NCBI GenBank assembly: GCA_017984755.1
Contig: JAGNYW010000026.1
Coordinates: 1 to 42,686 of the forward strand
Direction: 5' to 3'
DNA: 42,686 nucleotides
DNA from: Methyloversatilis sp.
Lineage (GTDB): Bacteria > Pseudomonadota > Gammaproteobacteria > Burkholderiales > Rhodocyclaceae
The translations under genes and the position numbers were made by a program. The notes beneath the pieces are model-generated. The model had not been told where the DNA came from and made no database searches. It was given only the letters and a program-made list of their open reading frames with translations. Positions 1-9,898 of this stretch are shown piece by piece (positions within the stretch are counted from its first letter, which is position 1; every line of letters starts with the position of its first letter).

Positions 1-38
1 GAAAATCTGCGCCGAGCCGATACCGCAAGCAGAAAACA

Positions 39-65
39 CATAGCCCACTTTGCGAGTGGGCTATG
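39..65 (-). terminator. Rho-independent terminator of tRNA-Asn
   Basis: A perfect 11-bp stem (39-49 with 55-65) has a five-base loop TTGCG. Read on the minus strand it is followed by TGTGTTTTC, a short U-rich tract at 31-38. It lies directly 3' of the minus-strand tRNA, so it most likely ends that transcript. Confidence 0.75.
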
Positions 66-78
66 AGCTTGATTCTTG

Positions 79-154
79 TGGCTCCCCGACCTGGGCTCGA
101 ACCAGGGACCTACGGATTAACAGTCCGGCGCTCTACCGACTGAGCTATCGGGGA
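79..154 (-). tRNA. tRNA-Asn (anticodon GTT)
   Basis: The minus strand folds as a 76-nt tRNA including an encoded CCA end. The acceptor stem is TCCCCGA paired with TCGGGGA. The D-arm reads AGCTCAGTCGGTAGAGC, the anticodon loop CTGTTAA carries GTT at positions 34-36, and the T-arm contains GGTTCGAGCC. The sequence closely resembles bacterial tRNA-Asn. No second tRNA is next to it, so it appears to be a single-gene transcript ending at the hairpin at 39-65. Confidence 0.96.
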
Positions 155-352
155 ACAAAGAGGGCGCGATAATAGGCGGTGATCCGGCGGGCGTCAAGTG
201 ATAGATGCGTGACTTTCGCGGCTCTGACTATCTGCCACGTAATGACGCTATCGATTTATGATCAGGTCAACAGGAAGGTGACAACGGCCTTCGTCGAACC
301 ACATTTCGTCTGCCGCCGGTGCGGTGCCGGGCGAGCGGGCCAGTGCTGATCC

Positions 353-2155
353 ATGAACGAAGACGCGGTTTACGTAAAGACTGAAGCAGGCGAGGACGCG
401 GTGTCGAAGCGCACCATCGTCCAGCGCAATCTGCGTTCGGTGCTGATCATGATCGATGGCCGCACGCCCGTTGGAAACCTTGCGCAGCAGTTCGGTGATC
501 CGCTGATCATCGAGGGTCTGGTGGGGGAACTGGAGCATCGCGGCCTGATTCGCCGGGTGGATGGCGCAAGGGTCGATTCGGACGCAGACCGCTCGGCGCT
601 GTCGTCGATCATGGTCGACATCGAAGACCTGATCAGTCAACCGATCACGCCCGTGGCCGACGACATCCGGCGCGCGCACGACAGATCTTCGACTGCGGCG
701 TCGCCCCTGCTCGACGAATTTGCCGTCGTGCTGCCCGAACTTGCCGCTCCGACGCCGGTTGAACCCACGCTTCAGGCGCAGCCCGAGGCAGCGAACGAGG
801 ACGTGCGCAGTGCCATTCGGCGCGCCATGATTTCGGCCGAGAACGCACCGTCGACCATCGGGGAGGACGCGCGAGGCGGGCCGTTCAAGCGCTTGCGGGA
901 TATCTTCGCGGGTCGTGTGAGCACCGCCGATCGTTCCGGGCCGCCGGGTTCCATGGCAGGCCGCCTGGTCGTGGGCGGAGGAGTTGTCGTGCTGCTGCTG
1001 GTCGCGGTATTTTTTCTGTATCCCTACAGTCGTCATCTGCCGCAGATGGAGCTGACGGCGACCGAACTGCTCGGCCAACCAGTGCGCATTGCCGCCGTTT
1101 CCCCCAGCCTTTTTCCCGAACCGTCGATCGCGCTCGAAGGCGTCACTGTCGGGGAGGAAGGGAAATTCGAGATCGGTGTGGTCAAGCTCATCCCGCGCGT
1201 ATCGACGCTGTTTGCCGAGCGCACCGTAATGCGGGAGATCCGCATCGAGCGCGCAGGGCTGAACATTGCCTTTCTTCCCGATCTGTCCAGGCCGCAAGGC
1301 ATCAACTGGTCATCCCGCTGGCTTGAAGTCGAGCACGTGAGCGTCATCGACTCGAGCCTGCTTCTGCTGGATGGTGCGTTGAGCCGCCTGCAGGGGACGT
1401 TGACACTGAACGAGGACGGAGCGCTCACACAGCTTTCGCTGACGACCGTAGACGGCGCAATGAAGGTCGATGCAGCCATCGAGTCGGGCATCTGGAAACT
1501 GGCGATCAAGGCGCTGGGGTGGCGGACGCCGGGTAGCCCATCCCTGCTTTTCGATGTACTGGAGGCCAGCGGTACGCTGACCCGCCAGCGGCTGCAGTTG
1601 GACAAGGTCGACATCAAACTCTACGACGGTTACGCCGTCGGCAGCCTGGTGCTCGACTGGGGCGAGATAACCCGCGTCGAAGGCGAAATCACCACGTCCC
1701 GCCTGAACATCGAGGGTCTGACCAAGGTTTTTGCGCCGACCCTTCTGGTCGTCGGCGATCTGTCTGCCAAGGTCTCGATAAGCGGAGAGGGCGCCACGCT
1801 GGCAGATGTTCAGCGCAGCCTGAACGCCTCGGGCAAGCTGGGTGTCCAGCGCGGCAAGATCGAACGGGTCGATCTGGTGCAGGCGGTGCGAATTCCGCGA
1901 CCCGATGGGGTACGCGGCGGCAATACGCGTTTCGATGAACTCGATGCGGAGGTCGTTGCCGACGCCGGCGGACTCAGCCTGACCGGCGCGGTGATGCAGT
2001 CGGGGCTGGTCGGTGCGGCCGGTTCCGTCAGACTGGCTGAGGGGCGCATCGACGGACGGCTCGAGGTGTCGCTGCAGAGTTCGGCGGCATCGGTACGCGC
2101 GCCGGTCAGCATCAGCGGCAGCTATGCCGATCCGGTGGTACGCCTGTTGCGCTGA
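353..2155 (+). CDS. AsmA-like membrane protein with N-terminal winged-helix-like domain
   Basis: 600 residues. Residues ~15-75 look like a small helical, winged-helix-type domain of the kind often annotated in bacterial regulatory or DUF4388-like proteins. A low-complexity cytoplasmic linker follows to ~200. A single transmembrane helix lies at ~205-225 (VVLLLVAVFFLYPYS). After it comes a long periplasmic part rich in beta strands, with AsmA-family features such as 'LGQPVRIAAVSPSLFPEPSIALEGV' split around residues 240-265 and repeated 'dv.l.dG.v.g.l' patterns to the C-terminus. AsmA-family proteins are envelope proteins linked to outer-membrane lipid transport and assembly. Here the single helix is internal rather than N-terminal, which is unusual. 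The ATG at 353 has no strong ribosome-binding site. The family call rests on pattern recognition; the substrate is unknown. Confidence 0.7.
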   Translation: MNEDAVYVKTEAGEDAVSKRTIVQRNLRSVLIMIDGRTPVGNLAQQFGDPLIIEGLVGELEHRGLIRRVDGARVDSDADRSALSSIMVDIEDLISQPITPVADDIRRAHDRSSTAASPLLDEFAVVLPELAAPTPVEPTLQAQPEAANEDVRSAIRRAMISAENAPSTIGEDARGGPFKRLRDIFAGRVSTADRSGPPGSMAGRLVVGGGVVVLLLVAVFFLYPYSRHLPQMELTATELLGQPVRIAAVSPSLFPEPSIALEGVTVGEEGKFEIGVVKLIPRVSTLFAERTVMREIRIERAGLNIAFLPDLSRPQGINWSSRWLEVEHVSVIDSSLLLLDGALSRLQGTLTLNEDGALTQLSLTTVDGAMKVDAAIESGIWKLAIKALGWRTPGSPSLLFDVLEASGTLTRQRLQLDKVDIKLYDGYAVGSLVLDWGEITRVEGEITTSRLNIEGLTKVFAPTLLVVGDLSAKVSISGEGATLADVQRSLNASGKLGVQRGKIERVDLVQAVRIPRPDGVRGGNTRFDELDAEVVADAGGLSLTGAVMQSGLVGAAGSVRLAEGRIDGRLEVSLQSSAASVRAPVSISGSYADPVVRLLR

Positions 2156-2304
2156 CCGGAGATCCGGGGCGGGTGCAGCAGGCTGCCGGGTGATGCGGTG
2201 ACGTGTTGCGGCAAAAGCACAGTCCATCCGTGCATGCTTCACTGCGAACGGTCATGTGCAGCGGATAAACTGGCTGGCTCCGAAAACGTAGATCTTCGCT
2301 CATC

Positions 2305-3378
2305 ATGACCCTTCTCGTCACCGGCGGTGCCGGCTTCATCGGCAGCAATTTCGTACTGGACTGGCTGGCGCAGAGTGATGAGCCCGTCGTCAATCTCGAC
2401 GCCCTGACCTACGCCGGCAATCGCGAGAACCTGGCTTCGATCGAAGGCGACGCGCGCCACATCTTCGTGCATGGCGACATCTGCGATCGCGCGCTGATCG
2501 ACCGCCTGCTGGCGGAGCATCGTCCGCGCGCCCTCGTGCATTTCGCCGCCGAATCGCATGTGGATCGCTCGATTCACGGCCCGGGCGAGTTCATGAACAC
2601 CAATGTCACCGGCACCTTTACGCTGCTGGAAGCTGCGCGTGGCCACTGGAACATGCTCGACGGCGACGCGAAGGCGGCTTTCCGCTTTCACCACGTGAGC
2701 ACCGACGAAGTGTACGGATCGCTCGGACCGAACGATCCGCCGTTCGCCGAAACCAACGCCTACGAGCCGAACAGCCCGTACTCGGCCAGCAAGGCCGCGA
2801 GCGACCATCTGGTACGCGCCTGGCATCACACCTACGGGCTGCCGGTGGTCACCACCAACTGCTCGAACAACTACGGTCCGTTCCACTTCCCGGAAAAGCT
2901 CATTCCGCTGCTCATCGTCAATGCGCTGGCGGGCAAGCCGCTGCCGGTCTATGGCGACGGTCGGCAGATCCGCGACTGGCTGTACGTGAAGGACCACTGT
3001 TCGGCGATCCGCGAAGTGCTGGCGCGCGGGCGTCTGGGCGAGACCTACAACGTGGGCGGCTGGAACGAGCAGCCCAATATCGACATCGTGCACAAGGTGT
3101 GCGCGCTGCTCGACGAAATGAAGCCGGATCCGGTCGGTCCCTACAGCCGACTGATCACCTATGTGAAGGACCGTCCGGGTCATGACCGGCGCTATGCGAT
3201 CGATGCTCGCAAGATCGAACGCGAACTCGGCTGGCGGCCGGCGGAAACCTTCGAAACCGGCATCCGCAAGACGGTTCGCTGGTATCTGGACAATCAGCCT
3301 TGGGTGCATAACGTGCTCAGCGGCGGTTATCGCGACTGGGTCAGCAAGCAATACGGCAACCCGGGTGGTGCCGCATGA
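2305..3378 (+). CDS. rmlB: dTDP-glucose 4,6-dehydratase
   Basis: 357 residues, the normal length for RmlB. It converts dTDP-glucose to dTDP-4-keto-6-deoxyglucose, the second step of dTDP-L-rhamnose synthesis in the cytoplasm. It is an extended short-chain dehydrogenase: the NAD-binding GGAGFIG motif is at residues ~7-13, the HVSTDEVYG segment is present, and the catalytic YSASK (Tyr-x3-Lys) is in the middle. It is the first gene of rmlBDAC. Its stop overlaps the next start as ATGA at 3375-3378, which indicates translational coupling. Confidence 0.97.
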   Translation: MTLLVTGGAGFIGSNFVLDWLAQSDEPVVNLDALTYAGNRENLASIEGDARHIFVHGDICDRALIDRLLAEHRPRALVHFAAESHVDRSIHGPGEFMNTNVTGTFTLLEAARGHWNMLDGDAKAAFRFHHVSTDEVYGSLGPNDPPFAETNAYEPNSPYSASKAASDHLVRAWHHTYGLPVVTTNCSNNYGPFHFPEKLIPLLIVNALAGKPLPVYGDGRQIRDWLYVKDHCSAIREVLARGRLGETYNVGGWNEQPNIDIVHKVCALLDEMKPDPVGPYSRLITYVKDRPGHDRRYAIDARKIERELGWRPAETFETGIRKTVRWYLDNQPWVHNVLSGGYRDWVSKQYGNPGGAA

Positions 3379-4268
3379 AGATACTGCTGCTGGGCAAGGG
3401 CGGTCAGGTGGGCTGGGAACTGCAGCGCTCGCTCGCGCCGCTGGGTGAGCTGATCGCGCTCGACTTCGACAGCACCGGTGAGCTGAGCGGCGATTTCACT
3501 CAGCCGGACGCGGTCGCCGCCACCGTGCGTCGGGTCGCTCCGGATCTCATCGTCAATGCCGCCGCGCATACCGCCGTCGATCGTGCGGAAAGCGAACCGG
3601 ATGTGGCGCGCCTGATCAACGCCACGACGCCGGCCCGCATCGCGCTCGAAGCGGCGGCGCTCGGTGCGCACCTCATCCATTACTCGACCGATTACGTGTT
3701 CGACGGCAGCGGCGACCGGCCCCGTGATGAAACGGCGACCACGCATCCGCTCAGCGTGTATGGCCGCACCAAGCTCGAGGCGGAGCAGGCGATCGCTGCT
3801 TCGGGGGCCGTTCACCTCATCCTGCGCACCAGCTGGGTGTATGCAGCAAGAGGCGGCAACTTCGCGCGCACCATGCTCAAGCTGGCGAAGGAGCGCGATC
3901 GCCTCACCGTGATCGCCGACCAGATCGGTGCGCCGACCGGGGCCGAACTGCTGGCGGACATCACGGCTCATGTGGCGCGCACGCTGCGCGCACGTCCCGA
4001 GCTGTCGGGGCTGTACCACTGCGTGGCCGGTGGCGAAACGTCCTGGCATGGCTACGCATGCCATGTCGTGATGCGGGCACGCGAGGCGGGGCAGGATATC
4101 CGTGTCGCCGATGATGCGATCGTGCCGATCCCGACCACCGACTATCCGACGCCGGCTGCACGTCCGCTCAATTCGCGGCTCGACACGCGCAGGCTGCGCG
4201 AGGCCTTCGATCTCGAGTTGCCGCACTGGCAGCAGGGCGTCGATCGCATGCTGGCCGAAATTCTCTGA
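3375..4268 (+). CDS. rmlD: dTDP-4-dehydrorhamnose reductase
   Basis: 297 residues. It performs the last step of dTDP-L-rhamnose synthesis, reducing dTDP-4-keto-L-rhamnose with NAD(P)H. The N-terminus has the Rossmann glycine motif [10 protein letters not shown], and the central YGRTKLEAE segment carries the catalytic Tyr/Lys. 'STDYVFDG' is typical of RmlD. The start overlaps the rmlB stop by four bases. Having rmlD before rmlA is a common order in betaproteobacteria. Confidence 0.96.
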   Translation: MKILLLGKGGQVGWELQRSLAPLGELIALDFDSTGELSGDFTQPDAVAATVRRVAPDLIVNAAAHTAVDRAESEPDVARLINATTPARIALEAAALGAHLIHYSTDYVFDGSGDRPRDETATTHPLSVYGRTKLEAEQAIAASGAVHLILRTSWVYAARGGNFARTMLKLAKERDRLTVIADQIGAPTGAELLADITAHVARTLRARPELSGLYHCVAGGETSWHGYACHVVMRAREAGQDIRVADDAIVPIPTTDYPTPAARPLNSRLDTRRLREAFDLELPHWQQGVDRMLAEIL

Positions 4269-4302
4269 CATCTCCCTGCCGAACCGAATCAGGAGCACAA
4301 CC

Positions 4303-5184
4303 ATGACACGCAAGGGCATCGTTCTGGCCGGAGGTTCGGGCACACGCCTGCACCCGGTCACCATCGCGGTATCGAAACAGCTGATGCCGGTGTACGACAA
4401 GCCGATGATCTACTATCCGCTGAGCACCCTGATGCTGGCGGGCATCCGCGACGTGCTGATCATTTCCACGCCGCAGGACACGCCGCGCTTCGAACAACTG
4501 CTGGGCGACGGCAGCGCATGGGGCATGAACATCGAATACGCCGTTCAACCCAGTCCCGACGGGCTGGCACAGGCCTTTCTCATCGGCGAGACGTTCATCG
4601 GCGACGCGCCGTCGGCACTCGTGCTGGGCGACAACCTTTTCTACGGTCACGAATTTGCCGACGATCTGAAGGCGGCGAATGCGCGCAATCAGGGCGCGAC
4701 CGTATTTGCGTATCCGGTGACCGATCCCGAGCGCTATGGTGTGGTGGAGTTCGACGCACAGGGCCGCGCCATCAGTCTCGAGGAGAAGCCGGCGAAGCCG
4801 CGCAGCCGCTACGCGGTGACCGGGCTGTATTTCTACGACCAGCAGGTGGTCGAGATCGCCCGGGCGCTCAAGCCTTCGCCGCGCGGCGAGCTTGAAATCA
4901 CCGACCTGAATCGCGTGTACCTGGAGCGCGGCGCGCTCGACGTGCAGGTGATGGGCCGCGGTCACGCCTGGCTCGATACCGGCACGCACGACTCGCTGAT
5001 CGAAGCCGCGCAGTTCATCCAGACGCTGGAAAAGCGTCAGGGCCTGAAGATTTCCTGCCCGGAAGAAATCGCATGGCGCCAGGGCTGGATCGACTCCGCC
5101 CAGCTCACGCGCATCGCCACGCCGCTGGCCAAGAGCGGTTACGGCCAGTACCTGCTGCGCATCATCGACGAACACGTGTTCTGA
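4303..5184 (+). CDS. rmlA: glucose-1-phosphate thymidylyltransferase
   Basis: 293 residues from the ATG at 4303, the usual RmlA length. A longer in-frame reading from 4102 would overlap rmlD by 167 bases, and AGGAG lies just upstream of 4303, so the shorter start is chosen. The enzyme joins dTTP and glucose-1-phosphate, the committed step of dTDP-rhamnose synthesis and its feedback-control point. The nucleotide-binding signature [11 protein letters not shown] is near residue 10, followed by [19 protein letters not shown] and [20 protein letters not shown] further match the family. Confidence 0.97.
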   Translation: MTRKGIVLAGGSGTRLHPVTIAVSKQLMPVYDKPMIYYPLSTLMLAGIRDVLIISTPQDTPRFEQLLGDGSAWGMNIEYAVQPSPDGLAQAFLIGETFIGDAPSALVLGDNLFYGHEFADDLKAANARNQGATVFAYPVTDPERYGVVEFDAQGRAISLEEKPAKPRSRYAVTGLYFYDQQVVEIARALKPSPRGELEITDLNRVYLERGALDVQVMGRGHAWLDTGTHDSLIEAAQFIQTLEKRQGLKISCPEEIAWRQGWIDSAQLTRIATPLAKSGYGQYLLRIIDEHVF

Positions 5185-5194
5185 GGGCGCCCGG

Positions 5195-5743
5195 ATGAAA
5201 GTGATCGAAACCGGCATCGCCGGCCTGCTCGTGCTCGAACCGAAGGTGTTCGGAGACGCCCGCGGCTTCTTCATGGAAAGCTTCAACGCGCGTGCCTTCC
5301 GTGACGCCACGGGTCTGGACCTGCCTTTCGTGCAGGACAACCATTCGCGCAGTGGTCGCGGCGTGCTGCGCGGCCTGCACTACCAGGTGAAGCAGCCGCA
5401 GGGCAAGCTGGTACGGGTGGCGCAGGGGCGGGTGTTCGACGTCGCAGTCGACATGCGGCGCAATTCGCCGACGTTCGGCAAGTGGCACGGCGTGGAACTG
5501 AGCGGCGAAAACCACCGCCAGTTCTGGGTGCCGGCCGGCTTCGCACACGGCTTCTACGTGATGAGCGACAGCGCGGACTTCCTTTACAAGACCACCGATT
5601 ACTACGCGCCGGAGTTCGAGCGCAGTCTCGCGTGGAACGACCCGACCGTCGGCGTTCAGTGGCCGCTGGAAGGCGATCCGCTGCTGTCGCCCAAGGATCT
5701 GGCAGGCAGGCCGCTGGCCGAGTGCGACGTGTTCGAGTTCTGA
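5195..5743 (+). CDS. rmlC: dTDP-4-dehydrorhamnose 3,5-epimerase
   Basis: 182 residues, a cupin-fold epimerase acting between RmlB and RmlD. The segment GVLRGLHYQ contains the catalytic His, and FDVAVDMRRNSPTFGKW plus 'FWVPAGFAHGFYVMSD' are family hallmarks. It begins 10 bases after rmlA and closes the rmlBDAC operon. The rhamnose donor is probably used for LPS or exopolysaccharide; no glycosyltransferase is present in this window. Confidence 0.96.
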   Translation: MKVIETGIAGLLVLEPKVFGDARGFFMESFNARAFRDATGLDLPFVQDNHSRSGRGVLRGLHYQVKQPQGKLVRVAQGRVFDVAVDMRRNSPTFGKWHGVELSGENHRQFWVPAGFAHGFYVMSDSADFLYKTTDYYAPEFERSLAWNDPTVGVQWPLEGDPLLSPKDLAGRPLAECDVFEF

Positions 5744-6033
5744 ACGCAGCCGGGGGGTACGACTCGGGAGCGATCCATTGATCGCGAATCGGTACGTCGA
5801 TTGAGCGCATCCGTCCGTATATCCAGAGATCGCGCACGAAGAACAGCATCGTGCTTTTGAGGACATGCCAGGGGCGGTGTCGTACGGTGCAGCGGCCCGA
5901 TCATGATGCCCTCCATCCCCGCGCGTTCGATGCTTGCATACCGGCAGATTGGGTGGTCTTTTCCGGATCGTCTGCGCGGGATCAAGTCGCGCATGCTGAA
6001 ACTTGAGGCATCTGCTGCTATCGTGACGACGTG

Positions 6034-6414
6034 ATGTCCGCCGCTTCCCGATTCGTACTGACGATGCTGCTCGCGCTCTTGCTGCCCCTGCAGGGTTTTG
6101 CGGCAGCGGGCATGATGGCATGCGTGCCCGCCGGGTACCCCGCAATGTCAGGTGACCTGCAGGCTGCGGCGCCGGCGTCGGACTCAGCCATGTACGAGGA
6201 TCACTGCGCTCCGTCCAGTGGCGATTCCGCTGCAACCACTTCCCACTCGTGCAGCGCCTGCGCGGCATGCTGTGTTGCCGGTGCGCTGACGTCGTCCGCT
6301 CCACCCGTATTTCCGGACGGCTGCATTTACGAACGACCGCCCGGTGTTCGTGCGCCTCCGCAGACCTTCATCACCGAAGGTACTGATCGTCCGCCCCGTC
6401 TGATCCGCGCCTGA
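6034..6414 (+). CDS. Small secreted Cys-rich protein, probable metal handling
   Basis: 126 residues from the ATG at 6034; a GTG codon directly before it at 6031 could also serve. A signal peptide (FVLTMLLALLLPLQGFAAA) is followed by a short mature region with a Cys cluster HSCSACAACC at ~75-85 and a few further Cys, Met and His residues. I do not recognise a named family. Similar short Cys-rich exported proteins sit beside copper and cobalt-zinc-cadmium resistance genes. Its place before a His-rich protein, an outer-membrane efflux lipoprotein and a multicopper oxidase points to periplasmic copper binding or sensing (inference). Confidence 0.7.
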   Translation: MSAASRFVLTMLLALLLPLQGFAAAGMMACVPAGYPAMSGDLQAAAPASDSAMYEDHCAPSSGDSAATTSHSCSACAACCVAGALTSSAPPVFPDGCIYERPPGVRAPPQTFITEGTDRPPRLIRA

Positions 6415-6479
6415 AGCACGCCCTCCGCCTGCCGTTGTCCTGAAGGCGGCTGCTGACTCATTCGTTTCGCGGGGAAATC

Positions 6480-6938
6480 ATGTTTCGCATTCATTCAACG
6501 ACGCTGCTCGTCTGCTCTGCGCTGTTGCCTGCCTTCGCGGCAGCGGCAGATCCGGGTGATCCGTCGTCTGACGTGCCGGCGGTCGCATACCGTTCGACGC
6601 TCGACAGCTACCGCCGCCATTCGCCTGAGCCGGTGCGCTCCTGGCGCGCGGCCAACGACACCGTGGGCCGACAGGACGCCCTGCACGACCACAGTGCCCA
6701 TGACCTCGATTCGCAGGGGGCGGCGGATCTGCATGCCGGACACAGTGTGCCGGCCGATCCGCACGCGGGGCACCCCGGCCACGGCGCACCTGACGGGAAG
6801 CCGGCCGCCGGTGCGGACCCGGGGCACCACCACCACCATCACCCAAAGTCCGATGCGTCGGTGCAGAGGGCCGATACACCGCATGCGTGCCCGCACTGTT
6901 CAATGAAGGAAGGAGGGAGTGACCATGCCCATCAATGA
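6480..6938 (+). CDS. Secreted His-rich protein, probable copper binding
   Basis: 152 residues with a clear signal peptide ending in AFAAAA. The mature protein is dominated by His, Asp, Gly and Pro: repeated HAGH/HxxHD units, a run of six His near residue 120, and a closing C-x2-C with Met (HACPHCSMKEGGSDHAH). Such composition suits buffering of Cu or another soft or borderline metal in the periplasm. Its last 14 bases overlap the start of the TolC-like gene in another frame, so the two are translationally linked. No named family is recognised; low complexity makes homology calls unreliable. Confidence 0.72.
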   Translation: MFRIHSTTLLVCSALLPAFAAAADPGDPSSDVPAVAYRSTLDSYRRHSPEPVRSWRAANDTVGRQDALHDHSAHDLDSQGAADLHAGHSVPADPHAGHPGHGAPDGKPAAGADPGHHHHHHPKSDASVQRADTPHACPHCSMKEGGSDHAHQ

Positions 6939-8355
6939 TCTTTCGCGGCGGCGGGCGTTGCTGCTCGTGCTGGCGCCGCTGCTGCTTGCCGGGTGCGCCG
7001 GTTTCAGTCCGGATGGCGGTTTCGGAGCGGTCGAGCAGACCGCTCGCGAACGCCTCGGCAAGGAGGTGAAGTGGGCACGCAGCGAGGCCGACCGCGAGGC
7101 GGTCGCCAACCGCGTCGGCGAATTGCTGGCGGCACCGCTGTCCGCCGACGATGCGGTGCAGATCGCATTGCTGAACAATCGCGGACTGCAGGCGGCGTTC
7201 TTCGATCTGGGCATCAGCGAAGCCGAACTGGTGCGTGCCGGCCGGCTGCCGAACCCGCATTTTTCGATGTTCCACGCAAGCAAGCGGGAAGGCGGCACGC
7301 GCGACTACAAGATCGAACAGGCGCTCACCTTCAACCTGTTTTCGCTGCTGACTCTTCCGCAGGCGGTCGAGGCCAGCAAGCGTCAGTTCGAACATACGCA
7401 ACGCGCGGTTTCGCTGCAGGTGCTGCGCCTGGGGGCCGATGTGCGTCGGGCGTGGACGCAGACGGTTGCCGCGGGCGAAACGCTGCGCTACATGGAACAG
7501 GTGATGGAGGCGGCCGAAGCGGGTGCCGAACTGGCGCGCCGCATGCAGACCGCCGGCAACTTCAGCGCATTGGCCCGGGCTCGTGAGCAGGGTTTCTACG
7601 CCGACGCCGCGCTCAACCTCGCGCGCGCTCGGCCGGCTCACACCGCTGCGCGCGAGCGGCTGACCCGTCTGCTCGGTCTGTGGGGCGAGCAGACGGCCTT
7701 CAAGCTGCCCGAACGTCTGCCCGACCTGCCTGCCGCACCGCTGGACGCACCGGACATCGAGCGTCAGGCGATGACGTCGCGCATCGACCTTCAGATCGCG
7801 AAGCTCGACGCCGAAGCAACCGCGCGCAACCTCGGTCTGACGAAAACGACGCGCTTCATCGATGTGCTCGAGATCGGACCGGCGCGCGTGCTCGAAGGTC
7901 GGCGCGGCGAATCCTACAAGAAGGGCTATGAAATCAGCTTCGAGCTCCCGCTGTTCGACTGGGGCAGTTCGCGCGTGGTGAGAGCCGAGCATGTCTATAT
8001 GCAGGCGGTGGAGCGCGCAGCCGAAGCGGCGGTCAACGCCCGGTCCGAAGTGCGCGAGGCCTATTCGGGTTATCGCACCGCCTTCGACATTGCGCGCCAC
8101 TATCGCGACGAAGTCGTTCCGGTGCGCAAGCGCATCTCGGACGAAAATCTTCTGCGCTACAACGGCATGCTGATCGGCGTGTTCGAGTTGCTGGCCGACG
8201 CCCGTTCGCAGGCCGCCAGCGTCAATGGCTACATCGAATCGCTGCGCGATTTCTGGCTGGCCCAGGCCGACCTCGATATGGCCCTGATCGGCAAACCCGA
8301 TCTTGCGGCGCCTGCCGTGGCGAAAGATGCCGTGACGGACGGAGCCGGACATTGA
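6925..8355 (+). CDS. TolC-family outer-membrane efflux lipoprotein
   Basis: 476 residues from the ATG at 6925, preceded by a strong AAGGAAGGAGGG site; a GTG two codons earlier (6919) is less well spaced. The N-terminus is a lipoprotein signal with lipobox LLAGC and the lipidated Cys at 24. The rest is alpha-helical with duplicated outer-membrane-efflux-protein repeats, for example LSADDAVQIALLNNRGLQAAFFDLGISEAELVRAGRLPNPHF split near residues 70-110 and FELPLFDWG in the second half. The family forms trimeric export channels. No RND pump or periplasmic adaptor gene is adjacent, so its inner-membrane partner must be elsewhere, or it works with the secreted copper proteins here. Confidence 0.88.
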   Translation: MPINDLSRRRALLLVLAPLLLAGCAGFSPDGGFGAVEQTARERLGKEVKWARSEADREAVANRVGELLAAPLSADDAVQIALLNNRGLQAAFFDLGISEAELVRAGRLPNPHFSMFHASKREGGTRDYKIEQALTFNLFSLLTLPQAVEASKRQFEHTQRAVSLQVLRLGADVRRAWTQTVAAGETLRYMEQVMEAAEAGAELARRMQTAGNFSALARAREQGFYADAALNLARARPAHTAARERLTRLLGLWGEQTAFKLPERLPDLPAAPLDAPDIERQAMTSRIDLQIAKLDAEATARNLGLTKTTRFIDVLEIGPARVLEGRRGESYKKGYEISFELPLFDWGSSRVVRAEHVYMQAVERAAEAAVNARSEVREAYSGYRTAFDIARHYRDEVVPVRKRISDENLLRYNGMLIGVFELLADARSQAASVNGYIESLRDFWLAQADLDMALIGKPDLAAPAVAKDAVTDGAGH

Positions 8356-8431
8356 AACCCGGGGTGAGCCGTACGTCGACGCTGCCGCGGGCAATTCGCC
8401 CCGAATCGCAATCGAATTCGAAGGACACGAT

Positions 8432-9877
8432 ATGACTTCCCGCAGAGACTTCTTCCGCAATGCCGGCATTGCCGGCGCTGCCGTGGCGACAGCGTCGGTC
8501 AGCCGGGCATCGCTTGCCGCGCTGCCCGAGCCGGTGATCGAAACCTCGCCCGATACGCGCGGGCCGCTGATGCCGCCGAATGGCCGCCCCTACAACCCGG
8601 TGGTGACGCTCAACGGTTGGACGCTGCCCTGGCTCATGAACGCCGGCGTCAAGGAATTCCACCTGGTGGCCGAGCCGGTCGTGCGCGAGATGGCGCCCGG
8701 TTTCAAGGCGCATCTGTGGGGCTACAACGGTCAGTCGCCGGGGCCGACCATCGAAGTGGTCGAAGGCGACCGCGTGCGCATCTTCGTCACCAATCGCCTG
8801 CCTGAGCGCACCAGCGTGCATTGGCACGGTCAGCGTCTGCCCAACGGCATGGACGGCGTCAGCGGCCTCACGCAGCCGGCGATTCCGCCGGGCAAGACTT
8901 TCGTCTACGAATTCACCGCGCGCCGGCCGGGCACGTTCATGTACCACCCGCACGCCGACGAGATGACGCAGATGGCGATGGGCATGATGGGCTTCTGGGT
9001 GACCCATCCGAAAGGGCGGCATCCCCACATCGCCGCGGTCGATCGCGACTATGTGTTCCTGCTCAACGCCTACGATGTGGATCCGGGCAGCTACACGCCG
9101 AAAACCATGACCATGCTGGATTTCAACCTGTGGTCGTGGAACAGCCGCATCTTCCCGGGCATCGCGCCGCTGGTCGCGCGGAAGAATGACCGCGTGCGCA
9201 TCCGCATCGGCAACCTGACGATGACCAATCATCCGATCCACATCCACGGTCACGAATTCGAGGTGACCGGCACGGACGGTGGTCCGGTGCCGAAGAGTGC
9301 GCGCTGGCCCGAGGTCACGACCGATGTGGCCGTCGGCCAGATGCGGCAGATCGAATTCATCGCCGACGAGGAGGGCGACTGGGCCTTTCACTGCCACAAG
9401 AGCCATCACACGATGAACGCCATGGGGCACGACATCCCCAACCTGATCGGCGTGGATCATCAGGGGCTGGCCGAACGCATCACGAAACTGGTGCCCGGCT
9501 ACATGCCCATGGGCGAACGCGGCATGGCCGACATGGCGGACATGAAGATGCCGCTGCCCGAGAACACCGCACCGATGATGACCGGCGACGGCCCGTTCGG
9601 ATCGGTCGAGATGGGCGGCATGTTCTCGGTGTTCAAGGTCAGGCGGGATCAGAAAGCGGGCGATTACGCCGATCCGGGCTGGTTCGGCCACCCGCCGGGT
9701 ACGGTGGCACAAGAAGTTGCCGACGGACGGATGACGCCATCGTCACCCCCTTCGCCGCCGAAGCCGGCCGGTGAGCACGATCACGGGAGTTCGTCGATGC
9801 CGCGTGCGCGGCAGCCGGCGCAGGACATCGAAGTGCAGGTGCGCAAGCCCGCGGGCGGTGCTCATGACCATCATTGA
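8432..9877 (+). CDS. Multicopper oxidase, Tat-exported, short core with Met/His-rich tail
   Basis: 481 residues. A twin-arginine signal (TSRRDFFRNAGIAGAA) directs folded export. All four copper-ligand motifs are present: HWH at 130-132, HPH at 172-174, HPIHIHGH at 267-274 and HCHKSHH with Met at 320-331. The spacing from the first to the last motif is only ~190 residues. That matches two-domain multicopper oxidases rather than three-domain CueO/CopA enzymes, where it is roughly twice as long. About 150 residues follow the type-1 site and are rich in Met (around 355-395) and later Pro and His. The likely role is oxidation of Cu(I) or another metal or phenolic substrate in the periplasm for copper tolerance. 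The context of His/Cys-rich proteins, TolC and DUF411 supports copper. Confidence 0.9.
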   Translation: MTSRRDFFRNAGIAGAAVATASVSRASLAALPEPVIETSPDTRGPLMPPNGRPYNPVVTLNGWTLPWLMNAGVKEFHLVAEPVVREMAPGFKAHLWGYNGQSPGPTIEVVEGDRVRIFVTNRLPERTSVHWHGQRLPNGMDGVSGLTQPAIPPGKTFVYEFTARRPGTFMYHPHADEMTQMAMGMMGFWVTHPKGRHPHIAAVDRDYVFLLNAYDVDPGSYTPKTMTMLDFNLWSWNSRIFPGIAPLVARKNDRVRIRIGNLTMTNHPIHIHGHEFEVTGTDGGPVPKSARWPEVTTDVAVGQMRQIEFIADEEGDWAFHCHKSHHTMNAMGHDIPNLIGVDHQGLAERITKLVPGYMPMGERGMADMADMKMPLPENTAPMMTGDGPFGSVEMGGMFSVFKVRRDQKAGDYADPGWFGHPPGTVAQEVADGRMTPSSPPSPPKPAGEHDHGSSSMPRARQPAQDIEVQVRKPAGGAHDHH

Positions 9878-9898
9878 GACACTTGAGGAGGCCGGAAC

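Noticed and set aside
4102-4302. N-terminal extension of rmlA in the same frame
   Set aside because: It overlaps rmlD by 167 bases and encodes no family sequence; a good ribosome-binding site sits just before 4303.
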